A stretch of 38,019 bases of DNA, taken from positions 1 to 38,019 of the forward strand of contig JAFZAB010000109.1 of assembly GCA_017548425.1 (NCBI GenBank), given 5' to 3'. The stretch is from Victivallales bacterium. Lineage in GTDB: Bacteria > Verrucomicrobiota > Lentisphaeria > Oligosphaerales > Oligosphaeraceae. Below are positions 7,143 to 14,793 of this stretch, one piece after another. The notes beneath the pieces are model-generated. The model saw only the letters and a program-made list of their open reading frames with translations, was not told the origin of the DNA and did not search any database. How positions within the stretch are numbered: the stretch's first letter is position 1; each line of letters begins with the position of its first letter. A program made the position numbers and the translations under genes.

Positions 7143-8462
7143 CTATCGTTTTGCTTCTTCCAAGGCCCATTTCCAGACAGGAACAATGCGCACTCCTTCC
7201 TCCATGCGTTCTTCATCGTCCCAAGTCACCAATGTGGCATCCTGAATGCCTGTTTCATCCATAGCAGCTTTCATTGTCGATAGCTCACGCTTGATGGTTG
7301 CCTTGTCAACCATCTCCCAGCAGACCTGCACGAGACGTTCTTCATGCGTCAATCTGTCCGTGATATAAAAGTCAATTTCGCCTCCGCCCTTGCAATTAAA
7401 ATATTCAATTTTCTGAAAGTTGCGACGAAGCGCCAGAAAGACGAGATTCTCCAAAAGCCATCCGCGTTCCACGTCATTTCGCGGCTGCATGGCACGGATT
7501 AATCCTGTATCAACCATGTAGTATTTGTCCGGATTCGCATTTCGGATGGTTTGTGATTCTGTGCGAAGTGAAACAGGATAAACAAGATAGGCCTCCTTGA
7601 AAAACCGTAGGTAATCTCCAATGGATTCTCGGTTGCTGGAAACTCCATTGAATTTGAGCGCTCCGGAAATGGCGCGCGTAGAGACTTTCCGCGCATAATT
7701 ATACATAAGATAATTTAACGTATATTGCAGGGCCTGAATACTGGCAACCTCATGACGTTCCAACACATCCCGATAGAGAACCGCCTGGACATAGCCTTGG
7801 AGCATCTGAATGCGAATTCTGGAGCTTGTCCCCTGCACATCCGGGAAGCCTCCTTCCTCCAGATAATGGCTCATGGAATTTTTCAGTTGCCCAACCATGC
7901 GAGAAGAATACGGTGGTGACGGAAGTTGTTCGAATATGCCATTATATGTCAACATCTCAGCAAATGAAAGCGGAAATAATTCAGTCTCCAGCGAACGACC
8001 ACGTAGTTGGGTGGAAATTTCACTTGAAAGCAATCGAGAGGAGGAGCCTGTCAAACATAATTGAATTTGAGGCGAGTCCAGAAGACGACGCGCATACAGC
8101 TCCCAACCGTCAATATTCTGCAATTCATCAAGAAAATACCAGCATTTTTGACGTGCGGCTTCAGGGAAAAATGCGGCATGAAGGTCATTGACAAGATGTA
8201 GATCATCCACCTTCATATTCTTCAGACGTTCGTCATCGAAACTCACATGGACAATCTGTTCCAAAGGAATGCCTGTATCCAGAAGTTCCTGCATTCGCTG
8301 GTAGGTCAGGTAAGTCTTCCCTGTACGTCGCATTCCCGTAACCACCGAAACTGAATGCGCCTTTTCAAGAATCGACGTGCTTCGTTTACGCACATCCCCT
8401 TGAATTCCATGCTCATAAAAATCCCCCAGAATTTCTTCCAATGCCTTTTTCATTGTGTTCAC
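7143..8462 (-). CDS. AAA_14 / DUF4143 family ATPase
   Basis: A 439-residue P-loop ATPase. Walker A is GMRRTGKT at residues 43-50 and Walker B is WYFLDELQN at 108-116, with the family-typical LTGSSSRLL sensor segment and the RGRSLETELFPLSFAE motif. The C-terminal half (about 200-430) is the DUF4143 domain, which includes the nuclease-like strand pattern GGGEIDFYITD and VQVCWE. This family is widespread in gut anaerobes and archaea; its role is not established. Five 33-bp repeats lie immediately upstream (8519-8680) and could regulate it. It is convergent with the esterase gene and divergent from the GH-like pair. No partner gene is evident. The family is certain; the function is unknown. Confidence 0.9.
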   Translation of the reverse strand: MNTMKKALEEILGDFYEHGIQGDVRKRSTSILEKAHSVSVVTGMRRTGKTYLTYQRMQELLDTGIPLEQIVHVSFDDERLKNMKVDDLHLVNDLHAAFFPEAARQKCWYFLDELQNIDGWELYARRLLDSPQIQLCLTGSSSRLLSSEISTQLRGRSLETELFPLSFAEMLTYNGIFEQLPSPPYSSRMVGQLKNSMSHYLEEGGFPDVQGTSSRIRIQMLQGYVQAVLYRDVLERHEVASIQALQYTLNYLMYNYARKVSTRAISGALKFNGVSSNRESIGDYLRFFKEAYLVYPVSLRTESQTIRNANPDKYYMVDTGLIRAMQPRNDVERGWLLENLVFLALRRNFQKIEYFNCKGGGEIDFYITDRLTHEERLVQVCWEMVDKATIKRELSTMKAAMDETGIQDATLVTWDDEERMEEGVRIVPVWKWALEEAKR

Positions 8463-8512
8463 GCTGATTACATGTCTTGACGCAACATTTGATCATTACT
8501 ATATCCCATTCG

Positions 8513-8671
8513 CTATAAATGGCAAGATTTTCTGGCCACTTTTATCAAAATATGGCAAGATTTTCTGACCATTTTTATCAATATACGGAAAGATTTTCTG
8601 ACCATTTTTATCAATATACGGAAAGATTTTCTTGCCATTTTTATTAAAATATGGCAAGATTTTCTGGCCAT
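8513..8671 (-). CDS. Possible small repeat peptide (52 aa) upstream of the ATPase
   Basis: On the minus strand the 33-bp repeats read as an open frame from an ATG at 8671 to a TAG at 8513-8515. It gives four 11-residue units of the form M-A/V-R-K-S-C/F-H/R-I-L-I-K plus a partial fifth. A purine-rich GAGGTGGGA lies about 9 nt upstream. The plus strand of the same array is also open (11-residue units starting MARFSGHF), which is expected for any repeat whose unit is a multiple of three without stops. The open frame therefore may be accidental. The peptide ends 50 nt before the ATPase start. Treat it as a low-confidence leader peptide or as non-coding. Confidence 0.2.
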   Translation of the reverse strand: MARKSCHILIKMARKSFRILIKMVRKSFRILIKMVRKSCHILIKVARKSCHL

Positions 8672-8680
8672 TTTTCATTT
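8519..8680. repeat. Five 33-bp tandem repeats (iteron-like)
   Basis: Five diverged 33-bp units start at 8519, 8552, 8585, 8618 and 8651; the last is partial. The shared core is TGGCAAGATTTTCTGGCCA or near variants, a TGGC...GCCA inverted repeat around AAGATTTTCT. Unit variation is mostly at the first bases (ATGGC or ACGGA) and in the GCC/ACC arm. The 33-bp period is about three helical turns, so equivalent sites would face the same side of DNA. There are no spacers, so this is not a CRISPR array. It lies in the 5' region of the ATPase gene at 7143-8462. Confidence 0.9.
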
Positions 8681-8808
8681 CCCACCTCTTTTCCTTTGGT
8701 CATACCAATGCCTCATTCTCCGTGCTGACGTCATCCATCACTGCACACTTTCCCCAAAACGGCACATGTTTTTTCACCCTATCACTTCAAACAGCTGATG
8801 AAATCATC
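8681..8808. other. Remainder of the 8463-8869 gap: no gene seen
   Basis: The 407-bp gap between divergent genes holds the 33-bp repeat array, this stretch, and then the palindromic operator at 8809-8834. I see no coding region, RNA gene or clear promoter in this piece. Confidence 0.6.
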
Positions 8809-8834
8809 GAACATCATGCTATAGTATGATGTTC
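8809..8834 (+). promoter_or_regulatory. 26-bp palindrome overlapping a -10 box of the GH-like operon
   Basis: GAACATCAT and ATGATGTTC form 9-bp arms around an inner CTATAG, giving a 26-bp palindrome with a single mismatched pair. TATAGT (8820-8825) at its centre is a good -10 hexamer. The -35 region is weak, as in many regulated promoters. A consensus AGGAGG (8860-8865) and the ATG at 8870 follow. This looks like an operator for a dimeric repressor or activator controlling the two GH-like genes. Confidence 0.55.
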
Positions 8835-8869
8835 TGATAGCAATTCATCCATCTCAATCAGGAGGTTTT

Positions 8870-11794
8870 ATGAAACAGATTTGCACCCTGCTAGCCATCC
8901 TCTCCGTCGCCACTTTCGCGCAGACCGCCGTCTTCCCGTCGCAGGAAGATTTGATGAATCCAAAGAAATGGACGAAAAACACATCTGGCGCCATGACCAT
9001 CTCCTTCGACGAAGCGGAGCAGGCCCTGCGCTTCGACGTCATCTTTGCTCCGAACGTCGATAAATGGATCTATCCGAAATTCCGCATCAAATCTCCCGTG
9101 ACATTCAACGGTGCGAAAACCATGACGTTCGACATAAAGATCGCCCCCACGCCGGATTTCAATGGCTTCAAAACCTGCAATCTCATCCTTGACGGTTTCA
9201 TCGAGTATGAGCCCCCCGCCGAGCCCGGCCAGTGGAAGACCATCACGATCGACTTGTCGAAGAAAAATCTCAACACGGCATCTGAATTCCAGCTGGGCGT
9301 AAATCCCAACTATTTGAAACACACACACTTCATCAAGAACATCCGCTTTGGAGGAACTCCTATGGAACGCGTTTATCCGCCCGCGATCACGACCGACGCC
9401 CCGTCAACCGTCTTCTTTGAAAATTCCGAACACGTCTTCAAAATCAATCGCATCCTCCCGAACCTCCGCTACACCGTGCAGGACTGGCATGGCAATGTCA
9501 TTCTCGAAGGCGCATGGCCCGAAAACGGCAAAGAGCCATTGGTTCTTCCGCCACAAAAGCCTGGATACTATATCCTTAAGACAGCCAGCGATTCCGATGT
9601 AAACTTCCGCGACTTCTCCTTCACCGTTATCATCGATCCCGCCAAACGCGTCTTCCCAAAGGATTCCTTCTTCGCGATGGACGCCGCTCTCAGCTGGGTC
9701 AGTCGCCCAGGCAACTTTGATTGCCCATGGTACGACGGCGACACCTTCCGCATTACCACTGACCTCTGCCACTGGGCGGGCCTCGTCCATCTCCGCGAAC
9801 GCCTTTCATGGAACGAGACACAACCGAAACCAAACGAACAACCCAAATACGGCCATTATCTCGACAACGCCAAACTCTGTAAAGAACGCGACATCATCAT
9901 TTCCGGCATGTTCCATGACACCGCCAACTGGGCGGACCGCATTGACAAGCTGCCCGGCAATCTCGCCGCCTTGTATAATTATTGTAAAACCAATGCGGAA
10001 GTTTTCGGCGACTGCATGGGCGACTGGGAGTTCTGGAACGAACAGGATATCGGCTTCGCTCCCGAATCCGCATGGGACTACGCCGCCGCCTACAAAGCCG
10101 CCTATCTTGGCTTCAAAGCGGGCAAGAAAGACATGCCTGTCACGTTCGGCGCCATCTGTGCAGGCCCGTTGAATCCATACGTCTATACGATGTTCGAAAA
10201 CGACGCCGTCAAATTCTGCGATTTCGCCAACTTCCACACCTACGCCCCCATCGCCAACTATCCCGCATTCTATGACCAGATACACAAGCTGCTCGCCGAC
10301 ATCGGCCGCCCCGAATGGGAAGTCTGGATCACCGAATGTGGCACCAATCTTGAAGGCAATTCCACAGGCGAAGGCGTCAGAAAAGGCCTGAAGGCTCATT
10401 CCCCCGAGCAGGAGATGATTCTGGCCGAATTCTATCCGAAATCGCAGATTGCCCATCAAATGGGCGGCCTCATCCGCAACTACTATTTCGTCTTCGGAGC
10501 CTACAATGAACGCAACGGCACGAAAGACTGGGGCATCATCCGCCGTGACGGAACGGTAAAGCCTTCCTACGCAACCATCTCCACGATGACCGCCCATCTC
10601 AATCCAGCCAAGCTCGCTGGCGAAATCACCGTCAACGACAACGTGAAAGTCTATCTGTTCGACCAGCCCGACGGCTCCCAGACGCTCGTCTATTGGGCCA
10701 TTTCCGACGTCGATACAAGCCGCGGCTCCAATCTCAAAATCACCACCGACAACGCAACCTCCTTTGACATCAAATTGGCGGACGGCGAATACGCCGCCAC
10801 GGACATGGTCGGAACGCCTTTCACCGTCAAGGCCGCCAACGGCGTCGCTACGCTGAACGCCACCCGCTGGCCCGCCTATATCGATGGAATCCATGGACTT
10901 ACCGCCACGACCAAGCCCTACCCGCGTGGCAGGATGATCACCTACAAGCCGTCGAACGATGAAGACCTCTCCGTCGTCATTCGCGTCGATGCCAACAAAG
11001 AAGACTTCCAATCCGCCAACCGCAAGTCCGCCGCGTCGATGCCCAACGAGACGGGCCGTCTGAAAGTACAGGTATGGAATCTGTCCGAAACGGCGAAGAC
11101 TGGCCGCCTGCTCGTCGAAGGCGGTGTTCTGGACGGCATGCCCGAAACCATCGCCCTGCCCGCCATGGGAAAAGTCGAATTCGACGCCGTCTTCAAGCCG
11201 GGCGAACTTCAGAACAATTATGACGGAAAACTCGTCATCACAGGACTTTTCAACGACAAGAAATCGTCCCGCTTCGTCATGCCCGTCAAGTTGACCGGCC
11301 TCTTCCTGAAGAAGTGCACCTATGAGAAGAAGGACAATCTCATGAAGCCCGAAGCGTGGCAGCGCAACACCTCCGCCGATTCCTATTCCGTCGTCTATGA
11401 CGAAGACGAAAAGGCCCTCCGTTTCGATCTGGCATGGTCCGATCCGGCCAAAGACCGCTGGTTCTATCCGGAACATGTCCTGCAACTTCCGGAAGAGTCT
11501 TTGGAGAATGTCTTCGCCATCCAGTTCGACGTCAAATCCGTGCAAGACAAAGTCGAAAACGACTTCAAGACCGCCCTCCTGATGCTCGTCCCCCACAAGG
11601 AACATGAAAAAGGCGGTTACCGTGCCGTCGGATACGACGCGCCGTTGACATCATGGGAAAAACGCTACATGTCCCTCTTCGAAATCGGCGACAGGAAAAA
11701 CATCCAGATGATCCGCATCGGCGCGAATCCAGTCGGCCACAAGCTGACCTATTGGATTCGCAACATCGAATTCATCCGCGCCCCGAAGAAGTGA
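8870..11794 (+). CDS. Secreted glycoside-hydrolase-like protein (clan GH-A type), copy 1
   Basis: A 974-residue exported protein. Residues 1-18 form a signal peptide (ICTLLAILSVATFAQTA). A sandwich module (about 25-165; LMNPKKWTKNTSG...) is followed by an Ig-like part. A TIM-barrel domain (about 265-590) then carries two Glu residues placed as in GH39/GH5-type enzymes: Glu391 in EFWNEQD (acid/base candidate) and Glu489 in WITECGTN (nucleophile candidate). FHTYAP between them is also typical of these barrels. Beta-rich domains follow, and the C-terminus (about 820-974; LMKPEAWQRNTSAD) repeats the N-terminal module. A consensus AGGAGG precedes the ATG. It is followed after 27 nt by a full-length paralogue. 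The target polysaccharide is unknown; glycan hydrolysis at the cell surface or outside the cell is inferred. Confidence 0.8.
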   Translation: MKQICTLLAILSVATFAQTAVFPSQEDLMNPKKWTKNTSGAMTISFDEAEQALRFDVIFAPNVDKWIYPKFRIKSPVTFNGAKTMTFDIKIAPTPDFNGFKTCNLILDGFIEYEPPAEPGQWKTITIDLSKKNLNTASEFQLGVNPNYLKHTHFIKNIRFGGTPMERVYPPAITTDAPSTVFFENSEHVFKINRILPNLRYTVQDWHGNVILEGAWPENGKEPLVLPPQKPGYYILKTASDSDVNFRDFSFTVIIDPAKRVFPKDSFFAMDAALSWVSRPGNFDCPWYDGDTFRITTDLCHWAGLVHLRERLSWNETQPKPNEQPKYGHYLDNAKLCKERDIIISGMFHDTANWADRIDKLPGNLAALYNYCKTNAEVFGDCMGDWEFWNEQDIGFAPESAWDYAAAYKAAYLGFKAGKKDMPVTFGAICAGPLNPYVYTMFENDAVKFCDFANFHTYAPIANYPAFYDQIHKLLADIGRPEWEVWITECGTNLEGNSTGEGVRKGLKAHSPEQEMILAEFYPKSQIAHQMGGLIRNYYFVFGAYNERNGTKDWGIIRRDGTVKPSYATISTMTAHLNPAKLAGEITVNDNVKVYLFDQPDGSQTLVYWAISDVDTSRGSNLKITTDNATSFDIKLADGEYAATDMVGTPFTVKAANGVATLNATRWPAYIDGIHGLTATTKPYPRGRMITYKPSNDEDLSVVIRVDANKEDFQSANRKSAASMPNETGRLKVQVWNLSETAKTGRLLVEGGVLDGMPETIALPAMGKVEFDAVFKPGELQNNYDGKLVITGLFNDKKSSRFVMPVKLTGLFLKKCTYEKKDNLMKPEAWQRNTSADSYSVVYDEDEKALRFDLAWSDPAKDRWFYPEHVLQLPEESLENVFAIQFDVKSVQDKVENDFKTALLMLVPHKEHEKGGYRAVGYDAPLTSWEKRYMSLFEIGDRKNIQMIRIGANPVGHKLTYWIRNIEFIRAPKK

Positions 11795-11821
11795 CCATCA
11801 GCCACATACATAGGAGAAGCC

Positions 11822-14728
11822 ATGCTCAAGCATTATCCATTGATTCTCATGCTGGCGGCGACGGTCTGCGCTGCCGCGCCGCAGTTTCCCGCCCCGCAGG
11901 AACTTATAACGCCAAGTCGTTGGCGGTCAAATTCTTCCGGCTCCATGCGCATGACGAAGGATGAAGCGGAACAGGCTCTCCGCATCGATGTCACATTCTC
12001 GCCGACCGTTGACAAATGGGTCTATCCGTACTTCGATCTTCGGCGGTATGAAACCCTCAACGGCGCGACGTCGCTGGATTTCGAAATCTGCGTCATCGAA
12101 TCGAAGGAGGAATACCAAGGCTGCCGCGAAGGCAACGCATTCGTCAAAGGCTTCATCAAATATCCGCCGCCGAAGATGTCCAACATCTGGTATAAAGTCT
12201 CCATCGACCTGACGCAGAAGGATTTGTCCCAAATCGCCACCTTTCAGCTCGGTCTCAATCCTAAAAACCTCCAAATCGCATTCCTTATGAAAAACATCCA
12301 TTTCAACGGTACCCCCCAAGCCCCACAGCTCGATCCCGCCATCGTGACGGACAATCCCGGCAACGTTTTCTTCCAAGGCGACAAACCAGTTCTGCAAATG
12401 ACAACCGCCGTCAAAGGCCTGTCTTACACGCTTCTGGACTGGCACGGCAAGACGCTCCAAAGCCGTGAATGGCCGCAAGACGGCACGGAACCGCTGACGC
12501 TTCCTGTTCTGCCGAACGGCTACTACATCGTCAACACAACCAACAAGGCGGATGTCGCCGTCCCGTCCTTCAATTTCACCGTCATCCCGCATCCTTCCAC
12601 GCGGAAGTATCCGCATGATTCGTTCTTTGCCGTCGATTCCGCCCAAAGCTGGCTGGCTGCCCGCGGCAGATTCGACTGCCGTTGGTATGGCGGCGACACG
12701 TTCCGTCTCGTCTCCGATCTCATCGCGTGGGCAGGTTTCCCGCATGTCCGCGAACGCCTGACATGGGGCGGCGTCAATTCCAAACGCGATGAATTCAAAT
12801 ATGGTGTCTTCATGGAAAACGCAGATTTGCTGAAGGAACGCAACGTGTTGATTTCAGGAATGTTCCATGACGCGCCCGGCTGGACGGACAACCCACAGGG
12901 CATTCCGCGGGATTTGGCGGGCGTCTTCATGTCCTGCAAACGGCTCGCGAAGGATTTCGGCGACCGCATGGGCGACTGGGAGTTCTGGAACGAACAGGAC
13001 ATCGGCTTCTCAAGAGCTCCTGTGTGGGACTACACCGCCGCCATGAAGGCCGCATGCCTCGGTTTCAAGGCTGGCAAGCCAGACATCATCGCCGCTCCGG
13101 GCGCCGCCTGCGCAGGCGTTTTCACCACTTTCCACCGCGCCATGTATTTCAACGACGCCGCCAAATACACGGACATTCTGAACTACCACACCTACGCGCC
13201 GCCGTCGGCCTATGCAGGAATCGCCTCTGAACTGCGCAAGTTCCTAGCGGAGAACGGTATCCCGAACCGCGCCGTCTGGATGACCGAATGCGGCACCAAT
13301 CTGGAAGGCCATTCCTCCGAAGACGGCGTCATGAAAAACATCAAAGCCCATTCGCCCGCGCAGGAGATGATCCATGCGGAGTTCTATCCGAAATCGCAGC
13401 TCTACCATCTGATGCAGGGCATCGCCCGCAACTACTTCTTCGTCTTCCCACCGTACAACGAAGCGGAAGGAGCCAAAGACTGGGGCACCATGCGCCGCGA
13501 CGGCTCCGTCAAACCCGCCTACGCCGCCATGTCCACCATGATGGCCCATCTGGTCGATGCCAAAATGCTTGGCGAAATCAAGCTGAAAGACGGCCTCAAG
13601 GCATTCCTCATGGAACGTGCCGACAAGTCGCAAGTGCTTGTATTCTGGCAACTTTCATACGTCGATTCCCATGACGACCCAAAGGCGGACGAAAGCTTCG
13701 ACATCCAGCTCGCCGACGGCGACTACACGCTTACGGACATGCTCGGCACGCCGTCCGTCATTCATGCCGCAAACGGCAAGGCCACTCTTGTCGCCACCCG
13801 TTATCCCGCCTATCTCAGCGGTTTGCATGGTCTGAAGGCGGATGTCAAGCCGTTCCCCACGGGCGAAATCGACCGCCATACCAATCCTCCTGCGGATGAA
13901 GATCTTACCGTCATTTTCCGCGCCGAGCTCAACGAAGACGATTTCACGATTACAGGCCAGAAGGCCGTCGCCGAAATGCCGCGCACGGAAGGCGGCCGCA
14001 TGAAAGTCATCATCTGGAATCTCAGCGACACCGCCAAAACGGGAATCGTCAACGCCGAAGGCGGTGAATTCAGCGGAATCCCGCAGACGATCACGATTCC
14101 GCCCATGGGCAAAACGGAATTCGACACCGTCTTCAAGCCCAATCTGCCCGATGGTGTTTTTGAAAACCATATCGTCTTTTCCGGCGTTTTCAACGGCAAA
14201 AAAACGTCAAAATTGGCCATCCCCGTCCATTTCATCGGCCTCTTCCTGAAAAACTGCCGCCAGATTCCCATGGATTGGATGAAACCGTCCGACTGGGAGG
14301 AAAACACATCCGCAAGTTCCTACAAATGCGTTTTCGACGAAGCGGAAAACGCCCTGCGCTTCGACGTCGCATGGAACACCCATGTGGACCGCTGGTTCTA
14401 TCCCGTCCACACGCTCAAACAGCCGGAGGAATCCTTCAAAGACGTGCAAGGCATTCAGTTCGAAGTAAAAACGACGCAGAACAAAGTCGAGAACGACTTC
14501 AATTGTTCATACGTCATGGTCGCCTACACAACGCCTGACGACGCCTCAACACGTGTCATCAACTTCTCCTATACAAGTCCGTTGACCACGTGGGAAGTCC
14601 GCCGCATCATGTTCGACAAGACCATTCCCGCCGACGCCACGGTGAAATTCCTCCGCTTCGGCTGCAATCCACGCGGCACACAGATGACCTACTGGATCAA
14701 GAATATTAAATATCTATCTGCCAAATGA
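11822..14728 (+). CDS. Secreted glycoside-hydrolase-like protein (clan GH-A type), copy 2
   Basis: A 968-residue paralogue of the preceding gene, collinear over its whole length. Residues 1-18 are a signal peptide (YPLILMLAATVCAAA). The two catalytic candidates fall at exactly the same residue numbers as in copy 1: Glu391 (EFWNEQD) and Glu489 (WMTECGTN), with YHTYAP between. The N-terminal module (ELITPSRWRSNSSG) and the C-terminal module (WMKPSDWEENTSAS) again resemble each other. AGGAG lies 4 nt before the ATG and the gap to copy 1 is only 27 nt, so they form one operon. Divergence between the copies is spread throughout, which suggests an old duplication with possibly different substrate specificity. 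The operon ends at an inverted repeat at 14738-14781. The substrate is unknown. Confidence 0.8.
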   Translation: MLKHYPLILMLAATVCAAAPQFPAPQELITPSRWRSNSSGSMRMTKDEAEQALRIDVTFSPTVDKWVYPYFDLRRYETLNGATSLDFEICVIESKEEYQGCREGNAFVKGFIKYPPPKMSNIWYKVSIDLTQKDLSQIATFQLGLNPKNLQIAFLMKNIHFNGTPQAPQLDPAIVTDNPGNVFFQGDKPVLQMTTAVKGLSYTLLDWHGKTLQSREWPQDGTEPLTLPVLPNGYYIVNTTNKADVAVPSFNFTVIPHPSTRKYPHDSFFAVDSAQSWLAARGRFDCRWYGGDTFRLVSDLIAWAGFPHVRERLTWGGVNSKRDEFKYGVFMENADLLKERNVLISGMFHDAPGWTDNPQGIPRDLAGVFMSCKRLAKDFGDRMGDWEFWNEQDIGFSRAPVWDYTAAMKAACLGFKAGKPDIIAAPGAACAGVFTTFHRAMYFNDAAKYTDILNYHTYAPPSAYAGIASELRKFLAENGIPNRAVWMTECGTNLEGHSSEDGVMKNIKAHSPAQEMIHAEFYPKSQLYHLMQGIARNYFFVFPPYNEAEGAKDWGTMRRDGSVKPAYAAMSTMMAHLVDAKMLGEIKLKDGLKAFLMERADKSQVLVFWQLSYVDSHDDPKADESFDIQLADGDYTLTDMLGTPSVIHAANGKATLVATRYPAYLSGLHGLKADVKPFPTGEIDRHTNPPADEDLTVIFRAELNEDDFTITGQKAVAEMPRTEGGRMKVIIWNLSDTAKTGIVNAEGGEFSGIPQTITIPPMGKTEFDTVFKPNLPDGVFENHIVFSGVFNGKKTSKLAIPVHFIGLFLKNCRQIPMDWMKPSDWEENTSASSYKCVFDEAENALRFDVAWNTHVDRWFYPVHTLKQPEESFKDVQGIQFEVKTTQNKVENDFNCSYVMVAYTTPDDASTRVINFSYTSPLTTWEVRRIMFDKTIPADATVKFLRFGCNPRGTQMTYWIKNIKYLSAK

Positions 14729-14737
14729 AAACGGTTT

Positions 14738-14781
14738 CTAGGCTTCTAGAACTCTAGCATTCTAGCGTTCTAGAAGCCTAG
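14738..14781. terminator. Bidirectional terminator-like perfect 15-bp inverted repeat
   Basis: CTAGGCTTCTAGAAC (14738-14752) pairs perfectly with GTTCTAGAAGCCTAG (14767-14781) across a 14-nt loop. A short T-run (TTTTA) follows on the plus side. The sequence is largely built from repeated TTCTAG units. It sits between convergent genes (the GH-like operon and GH36), as expected of a two-way terminator. Confidence 0.7.
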
Positions 14782-14793
14782 TTTTATGTATGC

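Noticed and set aside
8519..8680. CRISPR array
   Set aside because: The 33-bp units are directly joined without spacers, and no cas genes are present.
9806..11605. A 599-codon open frame on the minus strand
   Set aside because: Antisense to the GH-like copy 1, with no domain, and explained by codon bias of the real gene.
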